From Candidatus Hydrogenedens sp. (GTDB lineage Bacteria; Hydrogenedentota; Hydrogenedentia; Hydrogenedentales; JAEUWI01), in assembly GCA_016125095.1 (NCBI GenBank), contig WGMK01000027.1:45866-109865 (forward strand): a stretch of 64,000 nt of DNA, given 5' to 3'. Positions 7,961 through 17,306 of this stretch are shown here, piece after piece (the stretch's first letter is position 1; each line of letters starts with the position of its first letter). The notes under the pieces are model-generated. The model did not search any database, was not told where the DNA came from, and saw only the letters and a list, made by a program, of their open reading frames with translations. A program made the position numbers and the translations under genes.

Positions 7961-9187
7961 CTAAATGTTACTACTCATCTGTAGAATGGGCAAGAGGATG
8001 GCCAGCACGATAAAGCCGACGAAAATGCCCATCACGATGATAATCATGGGTTCAATCAGGCTGACGATGGCGTCGATGGTGAGCCGGACGTCCTCGTCGT
8101 AGGTATCGGCCACGCGGATCAGCATGGTCTCGATCTCGCCGCTGCGCTGGCCCAGGTCGATCATGTTGATCATCATGGGCGGAAACAGGCCGGTCTCCTT
8201 GAGCGGAATGGCGAGGTCGCGGCCGCGCCGCACCCCCGCCTTCACGTCGTCCATGTGCTTCTTGATGTGCGAATTGTCGAGCACGGTGCCCACCACTTCC
8301 AGCGCGGGCAGCATGGTGAGCCCGCTCTCGAGCATGGTGCCGAGCGTGCGGGTGAACCGGGCGCACACCAGTTTGATGTGCAGGCGGCCGTAAAGCGGAA
8401 ACCCCATCTTCATGCGGTCCCAGCGGTCGCGCCCCTTTTCCGTGGCCACCCAGCCCCGCCAGAGGCCCAGCACGCCGAAAACGACCAGCACAATGAGCCA
8501 CCACCAGGTGCCGAGGAACCGGCTGGTGCCGATGAGGAACTCGGTAATCGCGGGCAGGTCGGCCTTCTGCTTCTGGAAAATCTGGGTGATGCGCGGCACG
8601 ATGACCAGCATGAGGAACACGATGACGCCGACGGCGAACAGCCCCATGAACATGGGATAGGCCATGGCGGAAATCACCTGAGAGCGGAGCTTGGCCTGGT
8701 GCTCGAGGATATCGGCCAGGCGCACCAGCACGCTTTCGAGCGCGCCGGAAACCTCGCCCGCGCGCACCATGTTCACGTAGAGCGGCGAGAAAATGCGGCC
8801 GTGCTCGCCGAGCGCGTCGCCCAAAGTGGAACCGGAATTGACCCGGTCGCGCACGTCGTACACCGCGGCCTGCAGCCGAGGATTGTCGGTCTGCTCGATG
8901 AGCGACCCGAGCGCTTCGACCAGCGGCATGCCGGCCTGCAGCAGCACGGCGAACTGGCGCGTAAGGAGCGAGAGATCGCGCGTGGAAACGCCGCCGCGGC
9001 CCGCCCGGCGCACCTTACCGCCCTCGACGATGGCCGCACCGCCGGCGCTGGATTCCTTGATGTTGGTCGGGTAGAGCTGCTGGTCGCGCAGTTTTTTGCG
9101 CGCCTGCGGAAGCGAATCGGCATCGATGACGCCCCGCGTCGCCTTGCCGTTGGCCTTGCTGATGGCCTTGTATTCGTAGACCGGCAT
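7961..9187 (-). CDS. gspF: Type II secretion inner-membrane platform protein GspF
   Basis: A polytopic platform protein of 408 residues, the usual length. It opens MPVYEYKAISKANGKATRGVIDADS, then has two repeated T2SSF domains (about 75-195 and 275-395) and three membrane segments (about 170-190, 220-245 and 375-395), the last in IIVMGIFVGFIVLAILLP. It lies 4 bp after gspE and upstream of gspG, the standard order. Confidence 0.96.
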   Translation of the reverse strand: MPVYEYKAISKANGKATRGVIDADSLPQARKKLRDQQLYPTNIKESSAGGAAIVEGGKVRRAGRGGVSTRDLSLLTRQFAVLLQAGMPLVEALGSLIEQTDNPRLQAAVYDVRDRVNSGSTLGDALGEHGRIFSPLYVNMVRAGEVSGALESVLVRLADILEHQAKLRSQVISAMAYPMFMGLFAVGVIVFLMLVIVPRITQIFQKQKADLPAITEFLIGTSRFLGTWWWLIVLVVFGVLGLWRGWVATEKGRDRWDRMKMGFPLYGRLHIKLVCARFTRTLGTMLESGLTMLPALEVVGTVLDNSHIKKHMDDVKAGVRRGRDLAIPLKETGLFPPMMINMIDLGQRSGEIETMLIRVADTYDEDVRLTIDAIVSLIEPMIIIVMGIFVGFIVLAILLPILQMSSNI

Positions 9188-9191
9188 GCGC

Positions 9192-10925
9192 TTATTCGGC
9201 CACTTCCTCGAGCAGCTCGTCGCGCGTGACGCGCATGATCTCTTCGATGGTGGTTTCGCCCAGCAGCACGCGCTCGGCGCCGTCTTCGCGCAGCGTGCGC
9301 ATGCCCTGCTTGCGGGCCTCGCGCTTAATCACGTTCGAGTCGGTGCCCTGCAGCGCCAGCTCCTGAATCGTCGGGGTCATCACCATCAGCTCGAAAATGC
9401 CGGTACGGCCGAGGTAGCCGCGGTCGATGCACTTCTTGCAGCCCTTGCCCTGGTACAGCTGCTGGGCCCGCGGGTCGCGCGGATCGCAGCCGAGCTCGAT
9501 CAGGCTCTCGGGCTCGGGCGTGTAGGGTTCCTTGCAAAAGTCGCACACGCGGCGCACGAGGCGCTGCGCCTGGATGGCGATGGTGGACGAGGTGACCAGG
9601 AAGGGCTCGATGCCCATGTTCACCAGGCGGGTAATCGCGCCGGCGCTGTCGTTGGTATGCAGCGTGGAGAACACGAGGTGGCCCGTGAGCGAGGCCTGCA
9701 CGGCCATCTCGGCCGTTTCGTGGTCGCGGATTTCGCCGACGAGGATGATGTCGGGGTCCTGACGCAGGATGCTGCGCAGGCCCGCCGCGAAGGTCAGCCC
9801 GATTTTCGGCCGCACCTGAATCTGGCTGATGCCGCCGATCTGGTATTCGATCGGGTCTTCCACGGTGATGATGTTCTTGTCGGGGGAATTCACGCGCTGT
9901 AGCGAGGCGTAGAGCGTGGTGGACTTGCCGGAACCGGTGGGCCCGGTCACCAGGAAGATGCCGTGCGAACTGGTGATGAGCTTGTCGAGCAGCTGGTGAT
10001 CGCGCTGCGACATGCCGAGTTTCTCGAGGCTGAAGACGAAGCTGCCCTTCTCGAGGATACGCATCACCACGCGCTCGCCGTGGGCGATGGGGATGATGGA
10101 CACGCGGATGTCGATTTCCTTGCCGCTGAGCCGGATCTTGATGCGGCCGTCCTGCGGCAGCCGGTGCTCGGCGATGTTCAGGTTCGCCATGATTTTCACG
10201 CGGGAAATCACGGCGGCCTGCTGCGAGCGCGGCACGTTGAACTTCTCGTAGAGCACGCCGTCCACGCGGTAGCGCACGCGCACTTCTTTCTCGAAGGGCT
10301 CGATGTGGATATCGGACGCGCGGTCCTTCACGGCGCCGGTAATCACGAGGTTGATCAGCTTGATGATCGGCGCCTCGTTCGCCAGGTCGAGCAGGTCGCG
10401 CTCGGAGTCGATATGGTCGAGCGAATGGACGCCGCCTTCGCCCTCTTCCATCGTGATGCTGTCGATCATGTCGGCAGCGTTTTCGCCCTGCTGCTCAAAG
10501 TAGCTGTCGATGATGTGCTGGATCTGCTCTTTCTTGCAGAGCACCGGAAGCACGGGTCCGCCGAGCAGCAAGCGCAGATCGTCGAGCGGCAGCAGGTTGG
10601 TCGGGTCATTCACGGCCGCGTAATACACGCCGCCCTTCTCCTTGAAGGGCACCATGTAGTATTCGCGGATGAAGTTGATCGGCGCCTTGGTGGTCAGCGC
10701 GGAATCGACCTCGCCGTTCAGTTCGCGCTGCACGGGGATGCTGTATTGCTCGCCGAGCGCGTCGAGCAAATCGTCCTCGTCCACGTAGCCGAGATCGACG
10801 AGGATATCGCCGAGCGGCTTGGGGCGCAGCTTCTGCAGTTCAACCGCCTCGGTCACCTGCTCTTGGTGCAGTTTACCGTTGCGCAGCAGGATCTGGGTGA
10901 GCTGTTCTTCGTGCGTGGCAGACAT
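9192..10925 (-). CDS. gspE: Type II secretion ATPase GspE
   Basis: The cytoplasmic hexameric ATPase powering pseudopilus assembly; 577 residues. An N1E domain (1-145) is followed by the N2E/ATPase core. Walker A is GPTGSGKSTT (328-337), the Asp box VEDPIEY is near 355, Walker B/His box includes LRQDPDIILVGEIRD (about 387-401), and a tetra-Cys zinc site is formed by C461, C464, C496 and C499. The start overlaps the gspD stop by one base. All motifs needed for activity are present, so it is the likely cognate motor of the C-M operon. Confidence 0.97.
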   Translation of the reverse strand: MSATHEEQLTQILLRNGKLHQEQVTEAVELQKLRPKPLGDILVDLGYVDEDDLLDALGEQYSIPVQRELNGEVDSALTTKAPINFIREYYMVPFKEKGGVYYAAVNDPTNLLPLDDLRLLLGGPVLPVLCKKEQIQHIIDSYFEQQGENAADMIDSITMEEGEGGVHSLDHIDSERDLLDLANEAPIIKLINLVITGAVKDRASDIHIEPFEKEVRVRYRVDGVLYEKFNVPRSQQAAVISRVKIMANLNIAEHRLPQDGRIKIRLSGKEIDIRVSIIPIAHGERVVMRILEKGSFVFSLEKLGMSQRDHQLLDKLITSSHGIFLVTGPTGSGKSTTLYASLQRVNSPDKNIITVEDPIEYQIGGISQIQVRPKIGLTFAAGLRSILRQDPDIILVGEIRDHETAEMAVQASLTGHLVFSTLHTNDSAGAITRLVNMGIEPFLVTSSTIAIQAQRLVRRVCDFCKEPYTPEPESLIELGCDPRDPRAQQLYQGKGCKKCIDRGYLGRTGIFELMVMTPTIQELALQGTDSNVIKREARKQGMRTLREDGAERVLLGETTIEEIMRVTRDELLEEVAE

Positions 10926-13543
10926 TAGCGGTCGATATCACCACGGCCGAAGTTCTTGTCGACGGTGCTGCGGCCGATGACCTTCTCGGCTTCCGCCTGC
11001 GTGGGCCGGTAGCGCTTGCGATCATCCGCGCGCTTCTTCACCTTCTGGAAGAAGCCGCGGTCGAGGAACTCCTCGATGTTGGCCTTCTGGTATTCGTCTA
11101 CGTGGAAGTGCGTCACGCGCTCCATGTCGACATGATCCTTGATGATGTGCGGGGTGACCAGCGCCACGAGGTTCTCCTTGCGGCGGTCGGCCCCGCGCGA
11201 ACGGAACAGCCAGCCCAGCACGGGAACATCGCCCAGCACGGGCGCCTGGGTGCGGTTGCGGTTGGAAGTCTCGCGGATGAGACCCGCCAGCACCGCCGTG
11301 CTGCCGTCTTTCACCGTTACCGTGTTCTCGATCAGCGACTTGTTGGTCGTCGGGCCGAGCAGGTTCACGTCGCCGATCTGGTTCGCGGCGATTTCCGAAA
11401 TCTCCAGGTTCAGCTCCATGCGCACGTTGTCGCCTTCGCTGATCTGGGGCGTCACGGTCAGCTTCACGCCGACGTCTTCGCGGCGGATGCTGTTGAAGTT
11501 GTTGAAGTTGAAGTTGTTGTTATTGTTGTTCGTATCGGTGTCGGTCGCGCGCCGCTGGTTGGTAACGAACGGCACTTCCTGACCCACGGTGACCGAGGCT
11601 TCCTCGTTGTCGACCGTGGTGATGCTCGGCAGCGAGAGCACTTCGAGATCGGTCATCGTTTCAATCGCCTGGAACAGCAGCGGCACGAAGGGAATCTGAA
11701 CGGTCGTGCCGTCGGGGAGATCGACGTCGATGTCGTCGAAGATACCGGCCGTGAGGCCGCCGCCCGTGCCGAGCGACAGCAGACTCAGCGCGATATTGGC
11801 GCCGGTGGTGGGAATATCGAGCGAGCCGTCCTGCCCGGTAGCAATGCCGTTGGCGGCGCTGGCCACCTGCAGCAGGTTGCTGGTGCTGGTCAGGCCGAAG
11901 CCGTCGTTGCCCTGCAGGCCGGCCGCATCCACCACCACGCCATAGTTGTCGGTGATGGACACGTTCATGACCGTCGCAAGCACGTTCACTTGGCGCTGCG
12001 GCACGTCGAGCCGCGCGACGAAGGCCTCGAGCACCTTGTAGTCCTGCGGCGATGCCACGATCAGCAGTGAGTTGGTTTCGTCGTAGCGGGTAATTTGCAC
12101 CTGCTGCTCGAAGGGCTGCACTTCGGCGCCGCCTGCAGCACCGCCGCCGCCGCCGCCCGCCGCGGCACCACCGCCCGCCGCGCCGCCCGCGCGCCGGGGC
12201 GCCGTGCTGATAAGCGGCTGTAGTGCCGTCTCGACCGACTCGGCATCGGCATTCAGCAGCTGGTATACGTGCAGGTTGTTGCTTTCGTAGGGCGTGGGCG
12301 AGTCGAGCCGCGTGATGAGGTCGCGCACGCGCTCCATCATGCCGGGCGTGGCGAGCACGATCAGCGCGTTCAGGCGTTCGTCGGCCACGGAGCGGAAGAC
12401 TTCGCTGTTGGAACCAATGACCTGCGACTCGACCTGGCCGGGAATGGGCCGCGTGGTCGGGCGTCGCGTGGTGCGCACGGGCTGGCGCACCTGCCCGGGC
12501 GTGGCACCGGGCGCGCCGCCGCCGCCTTCCTCGGTCAGCACCTGCTCCAGCTGGGTGGCCAGCACTTCCGCGCGGGTGTATTCGAGCGTGAAGATGTCCA
12601 TCTCCACGTCCGAGCCCGGCACGTCGGCGAGTTCGAGGAAGCGGAGCATGCGGCGGATACCGTCCGCCGTGTCGGTGATAATCAGCGTGTTCGTGGGCAG
12701 GTAGGTGTTGATAACGGCCGAGGGCGAACCGAGGCTCTTCATCACCTGAGAGATTTCCTCGGGGCTCGCGTACTTCACCGGCACGATGTGCGTGGAGAAG
12801 CCGTCGTAGCCCTCGACGCCGTGATCGCCGCCCACATACAGCGGCACCTTGGGGTCGGAAGCCGCCTGCGGGGTCGGCAGGATGCGGATGAGGTTGCCGT
12901 CGAGCGTTTCGACCATGCTGAACTGCCGCGCGGCGAGGATGGCTTCGAGCACTTCGTAGGCCATCTCCGGCGGAATCTTGTCGTGCGTGATCACGGTCAC
13001 CTGGCTGGCGCCGAGGTTGGGGTCGAACTCGAAGTTGCGCCCGGTAAGGCGCGAAATGCTTTCGATGACTTCCTTGATCTGCGCGCCCTCGAAATCGAAG
13101 TCGACGGCCTCGGCCGCCACGTCGCCGTTCTTGGGGCCGGTGTTCTTGGGCTTGCTGCTGGCGCCGGTATCGCCGACGGAGGCGCGCGGCGCGGGGGGCG
13201 GCGGGGCGAAGCCGTTGTCGCCGGGGGGCGGGCGCCGGGTGATGGGGCGGCGCACCGGACGCGCGATGGGCTGCGGGTTTGCGGGCATCAGGGGGGCGTC
13301 GTTAATCGCCTGCTCGCCCTCGGCTATGCCCTCGGGGGCCGCGCCCATGTTCGGATCGGCGGCGTTCGGATCGCCCTCGTAGGTTTCTTCCACCGGGAGC
13401 GCGTCCTCGACCGGCATGCCGTTGTCCTGCACGAACTCGCCCTCGACGAATTCGCCTTCCGGCCCTTGGGGATACGCCGCATGCGCCGCGAGAAGGACGC
13501 AGAGAGCGGCCGCCCAGCGGATCAAGTTACGGTCAGTCGCCAC
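10925..13543 (-). CDS. gspD: Type II secretion outer-membrane secretin GspD
   Basis: The multimeric outer-membrane channel. From the GTG at 13543 (AAGGA upstream) it is 872 residues, above the usual ~650-700. It has a signal peptide (about 1-26), a Pro/Glu/Asn-rich spacer to about residue 130, an N0 domain (VDFDFEGAQIKEVIESISRL), three N1-N3 repeats, one carrying a Gly/Ala-rich insert (about 450-480), then the secretin barrel ending near 810 with VPVLGWLFRSRGADRRKENL. An Asn/Phe-rich run lies in the barrel region (about 672-690). A TTG at 13588 would lengthen the N-terminus but lacks support. Confidence 0.95.
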   Translation of the reverse strand: MATDRNLIRWAAALCVLLAAHAAYPQGPEGEFVEGEFVQDNGMPVEDALPVEETYEGDPNAADPNMGAAPEGIAEGEQAINDAPLMPANPQPIARPVRRPITRRPPPGDNGFAPPPPAPRASVGDTGASSKPKNTGPKNGDVAAEAVDFDFEGAQIKEVIESISRLTGRNFEFDPNLGASQVTVITHDKIPPEMAYEVLEAILAARQFSMVETLDGNLIRILPTPQAASDPKVPLYVGGDHGVEGYDGFSTHIVPVKYASPEEISQVMKSLGSPSAVINTYLPTNTLIITDTADGIRRMLRFLELADVPGSDVEMDIFTLEYTRAEVLATQLEQVLTEEGGGGAPGATPGQVRQPVRTTRRPTTRPIPGQVESQVIGSNSEVFRSVADERLNALIVLATPGMMERVRDLITRLDSPTPYESNNLHVYQLLNADAESVETALQPLISTAPRRAGGAAGGGAAAGGGGGGAAGGAEVQPFEQQVQITRYDETNSLLIVASPQDYKVLEAFVARLDVPQRQVNVLATVMNVSITDNYGVVVDAAGLQGNDGFGLTSTSNLLQVASAANGIATGQDGSLDIPTTGANIALSLLSLGTGGGLTAGIFDDIDVDLPDGTTVQIPFVPLLFQAIETMTDLEVLSLPSITTVDNEEASVTVGQEVPFVTNQRRATDTDTNNNNNNFNFNNFNSIRREDVGVKLTVTPQISEGDNVRMELNLEISEIAANQIGDVNLLGPTTNKSLIENTVTVKDGSTAVLAGLIRETSNRNRTQAPVLGDVPVLGWLFRSRGADRRKENLVALVTPHIIKDHVDMERVTHFHVDEYQKANIEEFLDRGFFQKVKKRADDRKRYRPTQAEAEKVIGRSTVDKNFGRGDIDR

Positions 13544-13589
13544 GATAGTTCCTTCCGAAGCGTTGGCGCGGGCGCGTACCCGGCGCAAA

Positions 13590-14492
13590 TCAATTGATGC
13601 GGTATGTTATCACTTTGGGCTGGCCATTGCTGACTATGCCGAGCCGAATCGAAGAAGCATTCTGATACTTCTGAATCATTTCGTAAATCTTGCCTTCGCT
13701 GTCGATCTTCTCGTTGTTCACGGTCTGGAGAATATCGCCGTCGTTCAGGCCCAGTTTGCGAGCCAGCGGCACCGTGCTGATGTTCGCCGCCGTCACGCCG
13801 AGCACGTCGCCATTGTTGTCGCGCGCCAGTTCGGGCCGCACCTTGGTGACGATATCGCTGTAGCTGGACATGATTTCCTGGGCGAGATCGTTGCGGTTGA
13901 GCGTGATGCGCTGGATGCCGCCGGTCGCATGCTCGGGCTCGGGCTGCGGGGCCTGGGCCATCTGGGGCGCGTTCGGCAGGTCTTCCTGATCGTCCATGCT
14001 CAGCTTCTCGCGCTTGGGCTCGCCGCCGCGGCTGTTCAGGATGTAGACTTCGCGCTTGCCGATCTCCACCAGTTTCACGCCGTCCATCACGTCTTCGTCG
14101 AGCACGTACGTGGACGCGGTCTGGTTGCGGTCGGACATTTCGATGATGGCACTCGACATGCCCGGCACCACGGTCGTGCCGATGAGGCGCAGATTCAGCG
14201 AGGTTTCCTCCACCGTCGTATCAACCGGGGGCGGAGGCGGCGGAGGAGGAGCTGTCTCGGGATCGAATCGGCCGATTTCGCCGAAAAGGCCGAGGTCGTT
14301 GTAGGCATCGCGCGATTCGACGCGGGCCAGTTGGAAGGAGGCGATGTCGATCGGCCCGGGGCTGATTTCTGCCTGTACGGGCAGCGGCGTGAGCAGCCCA
14401 TAGACGACAACGCCCGCCGTGCATACGAAGGCAACGGCGAGTGCGATATCGACCCAGAAGAATATTTGGCGTATCAATAAGCTTCGGAGCAT
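13590..14492 (-). CDS. gspC: Type II secretion protein GspC
   Basis: An inner-membrane protein linking the platform to the secretin; 300 residues. A single membrane segment (about 13-35) is followed by a Pro-rich linker (eight consecutive Pro near 85), an HR domain (about 95-165) and a C-terminal PDZ domain (about 205-300, with LARKLGLNDGDILQTVNNE). It is the first gene of the T2SS operon. Upstream on the minus strand a TATACC box at 14527-14522 could be a -10, but no clear -35 is seen. Confidence 0.93.
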   Translation of the reverse strand: MLRSLLIRQIFFWVDIALAVAFVCTAGVVVYGLLTPLPVQAEISPGPIDIASFQLARVESRDAYNDLGLFGEIGRFDPETAPPPPPPPPVDTTVEETSLNLRLIGTTVVPGMSSAIIEMSDRNQTASTYVLDEDVMDGVKLVEIGKREVYILNSRGGEPKREKLSMDDQEDLPNAPQMAQAPQPEPEHATGGIQRITLNRNDLAQEIMSSYSDIVTKVRPELARDNNGDVLGVTAANISTVPLARKLGLNDGDILQTVNNEKIDSEGKIYEMIQKYQNASSIRLGIVSNGQPKVITYRIN

Positions 14493-14693
14493 GGCACCCC
14501 AGTTTGCGCAGCGTTAAATTCGGTATAGTCCCGGTCCGGCTTCCGGTACGCGACGCACCTGACCAGAAATCGCCCAAACCGTTGTGGCGCTTGGAGTTCG
14601 CCCACACCAAGGGAACGCCGGGCGGTAACGGGGGGATGACACCGCGCAAGAGCCAGCCGAGCGCGATTCAACCCGGGGCAGAGTCTACCGAAT

Positions 14694-14720
14694 CGGCCGC
14701 CGCGAGTGCAACGGCGGCCG
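14694..14720 (-). terminator. GC-rich hairpin after the pseudo-matrixin gene
   Basis: A perfect 9-bp stem, CGGCCGCCG (14694-14702) and CGGCGGCCG (14712-14720), with a 9-nt loop starts 12 bp past the stop of the gene at 14733. No T-run follows. It may insulate the secreted-protein genes from the T2SS operon. The rest of 14493-14693 shows only the weak gspC promoter. Confidence 0.45.
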
Positions 14721-14732
14721 GACGGCTGCGGG

Positions 14733-17291
14733 CTATTTCCCGCTGTGCTCCAGCAGCCCGAGGATGTAATTGCGGTAGAAATCCAGCGGAAGGCGCGGCT
14801 CGTAGATGTCCTCGTTGGACTTGCCGGTCTGCTCGAACTTCTTCAGCGATTCGGCCAGGCCTTGCTCGGCATAGGGCGAGGTGGCCTTGACGAACTTTTC
14901 GCCGTCCTTGGTCTCCTCGATATCGAGCACGCCGCGCGAGCCATTGAGCACCACCCAGCGGTCGCGCTTAATGAGGAAATACACGAGCACCCGGTCGCCT
15001 TCCTTGAAACGGCGCAGCGGGGTAGCATCCATCACAACGGTGCCAATCTGACCGCCGAGCACCTTGAAGGTCATGGTGTCGCCAATGGCCGGCACCGGCG
15101 GCGGCGTGATGATGATCCCGTCTTCGTCTACCTGTTCGCCCTCGGTGGATTCCGTGGGCACTTTCAGCCGGTTCTCGACTTCGAACTCTACCGTGGTGAA
15201 AATGCGGCCGCCAATGCCCCAATTGGCCGTGGTCTTGGTCACATTGCCCTCGACAATCAGGTCGGCCTGATCCACCATGGTCTGGTCGGTGACAGCGCGC
15301 ACCTGGGCCTGGGCGCCGGGAGCGGCCAGCCCCAGAAATATCAGCAGGGCCGCGGCGGCACGCGCCGCGGAACGCCGGCGCAAGGCACGCAGCATCAGCC
15401 CGGCCCCGGCGAGCATACCGGCTGTGGCAAGGGGATTTGCGAAAACCCAATACAGGACGCTGGCGAGCGTACGCGCCGGCGCGACGGCTTCGCGGTGGCG
15501 CAGCAGGAAACGCGCGGCGTAGGGCGCGTAGGTATAGTATGTATCCACAATCATGCTCCCGAGGGCGGTGTTCAGCAGAATGTTGTCGCGGATCCAGCGG
15601 AGCTGGTTGGGGCCGCCGCCGTTGCCGCCGTCGATCAACCCGAACAACAGGCCTTGGTTATGGTCGTCGTTCTTGGCCAGTCCACCCAGTCCGCCGGTGC
15701 CGGTTCCGCCGGTGCCCGTGCCTCCCGTGCCGCCCGTAGTGCCAGTGCCCGAGATAATGTTCAGCGGGCAGATGTCGTTCGGATCGCCGAACATGGGACG
15801 ATTGTTCGGCAGAATGGTTGGCAGCGTGCGGTCGGTGTCGGCGCTGACAATCTGATTGCGGCCGAAGTCCCAAATCAGGGGCGTGCCGGCGTCCTTGTTG
15901 GAGATGTCGGTCACGTTTTCGGTTTCGTTGAACACCTCGGAAACGAAGGACTCGTCGTAGGTCTTGGTTGCCACGGAGCCGGTCGTAAGCGTCAGCAGGG
16001 CCGAGGTACCCGAGATGCTGTCCCAAGTGGAGGCGCCGGTATCGCCCACATCGGCCGGGGGAGTCTGGCGCGACAGCCCGGTGCCGTTGAAGGGATTGAG
16101 TGAGAGCGAGTAGGTCGGATTGAATTTCACGCCCTGGGTGCCCGGCTCTTCCAACTGCTTCCAGAGGCCAAGCAACTGGAACTTGCCGAAGAGCTGATCG
16201 TTCTGCGCGGGTACGAAGAGGCCCGTGAGTGAATTGAACAAGGGAATCCGCGGCGTGGCGGGGTCGTTGTCCACATCGGCCCACGCTACAACGTGGCCGC
16301 CGGAAATCGGTGCCGAAGGCAGATTGGAGCCGGTGCGGCGGCGCGTGCGCGCTTCCTGCGAAACCGAGAAGAACTGCGACTCGAGTCCGCTGCGCGGATA
16401 CAGCCAAGAAATACCGGAGATATCGTCGGGGGCCAGGTCGGCCCAGCCGCCGATGAACTCGCCGGTCTCGAAGTCTTCCACCTGGAAATAGGCCGGGAAC
16501 ATGGTCGGCGTGGCGCCGATACGCTGCTGCTCGCCCGAGGCGTCGGTGTAGCCGATGGGCTCGCTCTCGACCAGCGTGAACGTCTCGATGTCTTCGCCCA
16601 CCACCACCTGCCGCAGGTTGTTCATCGGGTTGAATCCGAGCCCGAGCAGCAGGCCAACGAGGTTTGTGGCGGTCGCCACGAGCTCGAACTGTGGGATTTC
16701 CTGCCCGACCAGCACGCGGTGGGTGAAGGCGTTGATCACGATGTCGGCATCGAGAATGGTGCCCGCAGGAACGATGACGCCGCTCGATTCTCCGATCGGC
16801 ACGATGGTGTCGTCCAGCGTGTAGAGCGTGGTGGTAATACCAAGCAGTCCGTCGGTGAGATCATCGACCGCATCGGGTTCCTGATTCTCGCCCAGCGCGC
16901 TGAGTTCGCCGACCTGCAGGGTGATGGAAGTGAGACCATCCGGGTCCGCGTCGCCGGGCTGGACGATGTCCTGCGTTTCAGAGATCTGGCCGAATGCGGC
17001 GTAGGAACTCGGCACGTTTTCCCAGGTCTGCATGGCCTGGCGCACCTTAGCCACTTCTTCGTCGGTGAAACCGCGGGGGCCCGTCTCGATGAGGATCTCG
17101 AGACCCTCGTTGGGCTCGACGGTGCCGTTGTTATTGTTGTCGAATTCCGCCAGCGGGAACTTGCGGAACCGCAGCGTGCCAAACGAATCGAAGCCGCCGA
17201 CGGGCAGGAATGCGAAGGCCGGCCCCGTAAGGAGGGTCGCTGCCACGAGGATCAGTAGCGTGGCCATGGCGCTCGTTGTTCTGTTTCGCAC
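14733..17291 (-). CDS. Large secreted protein with a degenerate matrixin-like domain
   Basis: 852 residues from a GTG at 17291 (AGGAA 7 nt upstream), with a signal peptide (1-27). Residues 40-300 follow the layout of M10/matrixin-like secreted proteins: QAMQTWENVPSSYAAF (86-100), a DADIVIN strand (181-187), a motif region, then TMFP (263-266) and DLAPDDISGISWLYP (285-299). Where the zinc motif HExGHxLGLxHS is expected, the protein has NLVGLLLGLGFN (210-221): the Gly and LLGLG scaffold remain but the three His and the Glu are gone. A Gly/Thr-rich repeat follows near 525-545. A membrane segment and a second signal-peptide-like stretch (about 615-675, ending GAQAQ) precede a C-terminal beta domain (about 678-852). 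Catalysis is unlikely. The gene is 15 bp downstream of the giant gene and probably co-transcribed. Confidence 0.8.
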   Translation of the reverse strand: MRNRTTSAMATLLILVAATLLTGPAFAFLPVGGFDSFGTLRFRKFPLAEFDNNNNGTVEPNEGLEILIETGPRGFTDEEVAKVRQAMQTWENVPSSYAAFGQISETQDIVQPGDADPDGLTSITLQVGELSALGENQEPDAVDDLTDGLLGITTTLYTLDDTIVPIGESSGVIVPAGTILDADIVINAFTHRVLVGQEIPQFELVATATNLVGLLLGLGFNPMNNLRQVVVGEDIETFTLVESEPIGYTDASGEQQRIGATPTMFPAYFQVEDFETGEFIGGWADLAPDDISGISWLYPRSGLESQFFSVSQEARTRRRTGSNLPSAPISGGHVVAWADVDNDPATPRIPLFNSLTGLFVPAQNDQLFGKFQLLGLWKQLEEPGTQGVKFNPTYSLSLNPFNGTGLSRQTPPADVGDTGASTWDSISGTSALLTLTTGSVATKTYDESFVSEVFNETENVTDISNKDAGTPLIWDFGRNQIVSADTDRTLPTILPNNRPMFGDPNDICPLNIISGTGTTGGTGGTGTGGTGTGGLGGLAKNDDHNQGLLFGLIDGGNGGGPNQLRWIRDNILLNTALGSMIVDTYYTYAPYAARFLLRHREAVAPARTLASVLYWVFANPLATAGMLAGAGLMLRALRRRSAARAAAALLIFLGLAAPGAQAQVRAVTDQTMVDQADLIVEGNVTKTTANWGIGGRIFTTVEFEVENRLKVPTESTEGEQVDEDGIIITPPPVPAIGDTMTFKVLGGQIGTVVMDATPLRRFKEGDRVLVYFLIKRDRWVVLNGSRGVLDIEETKDGEKFVKATSPYAEQGLAESLKKFEQTGKSNEDIYEPRLPLDFYRNYILGLLEHSGK

Positions 17292-17306
17292 GAGGTCTTC
17301 CTTCTT

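Noticed and set aside
11490..11530. Repetitive GTT-type run resembling a microsatellite
   Set aside because: It encodes the Asn/Phe-rich stretch of GspD in frame; low complexity only, no sign of a separate element.
13544..13588. Longer gspD start at a TTG
   Set aside because: The GTG at 13543 has AAGGA at correct spacing and directly opens a signal peptide; the extension would bury it.
14056..14304. Poly-Gly plus-strand frame opposite the gspC Pro-rich linker
   Set aside because: It is the reverse of the Pro codons in gspC and has no other coding sign.
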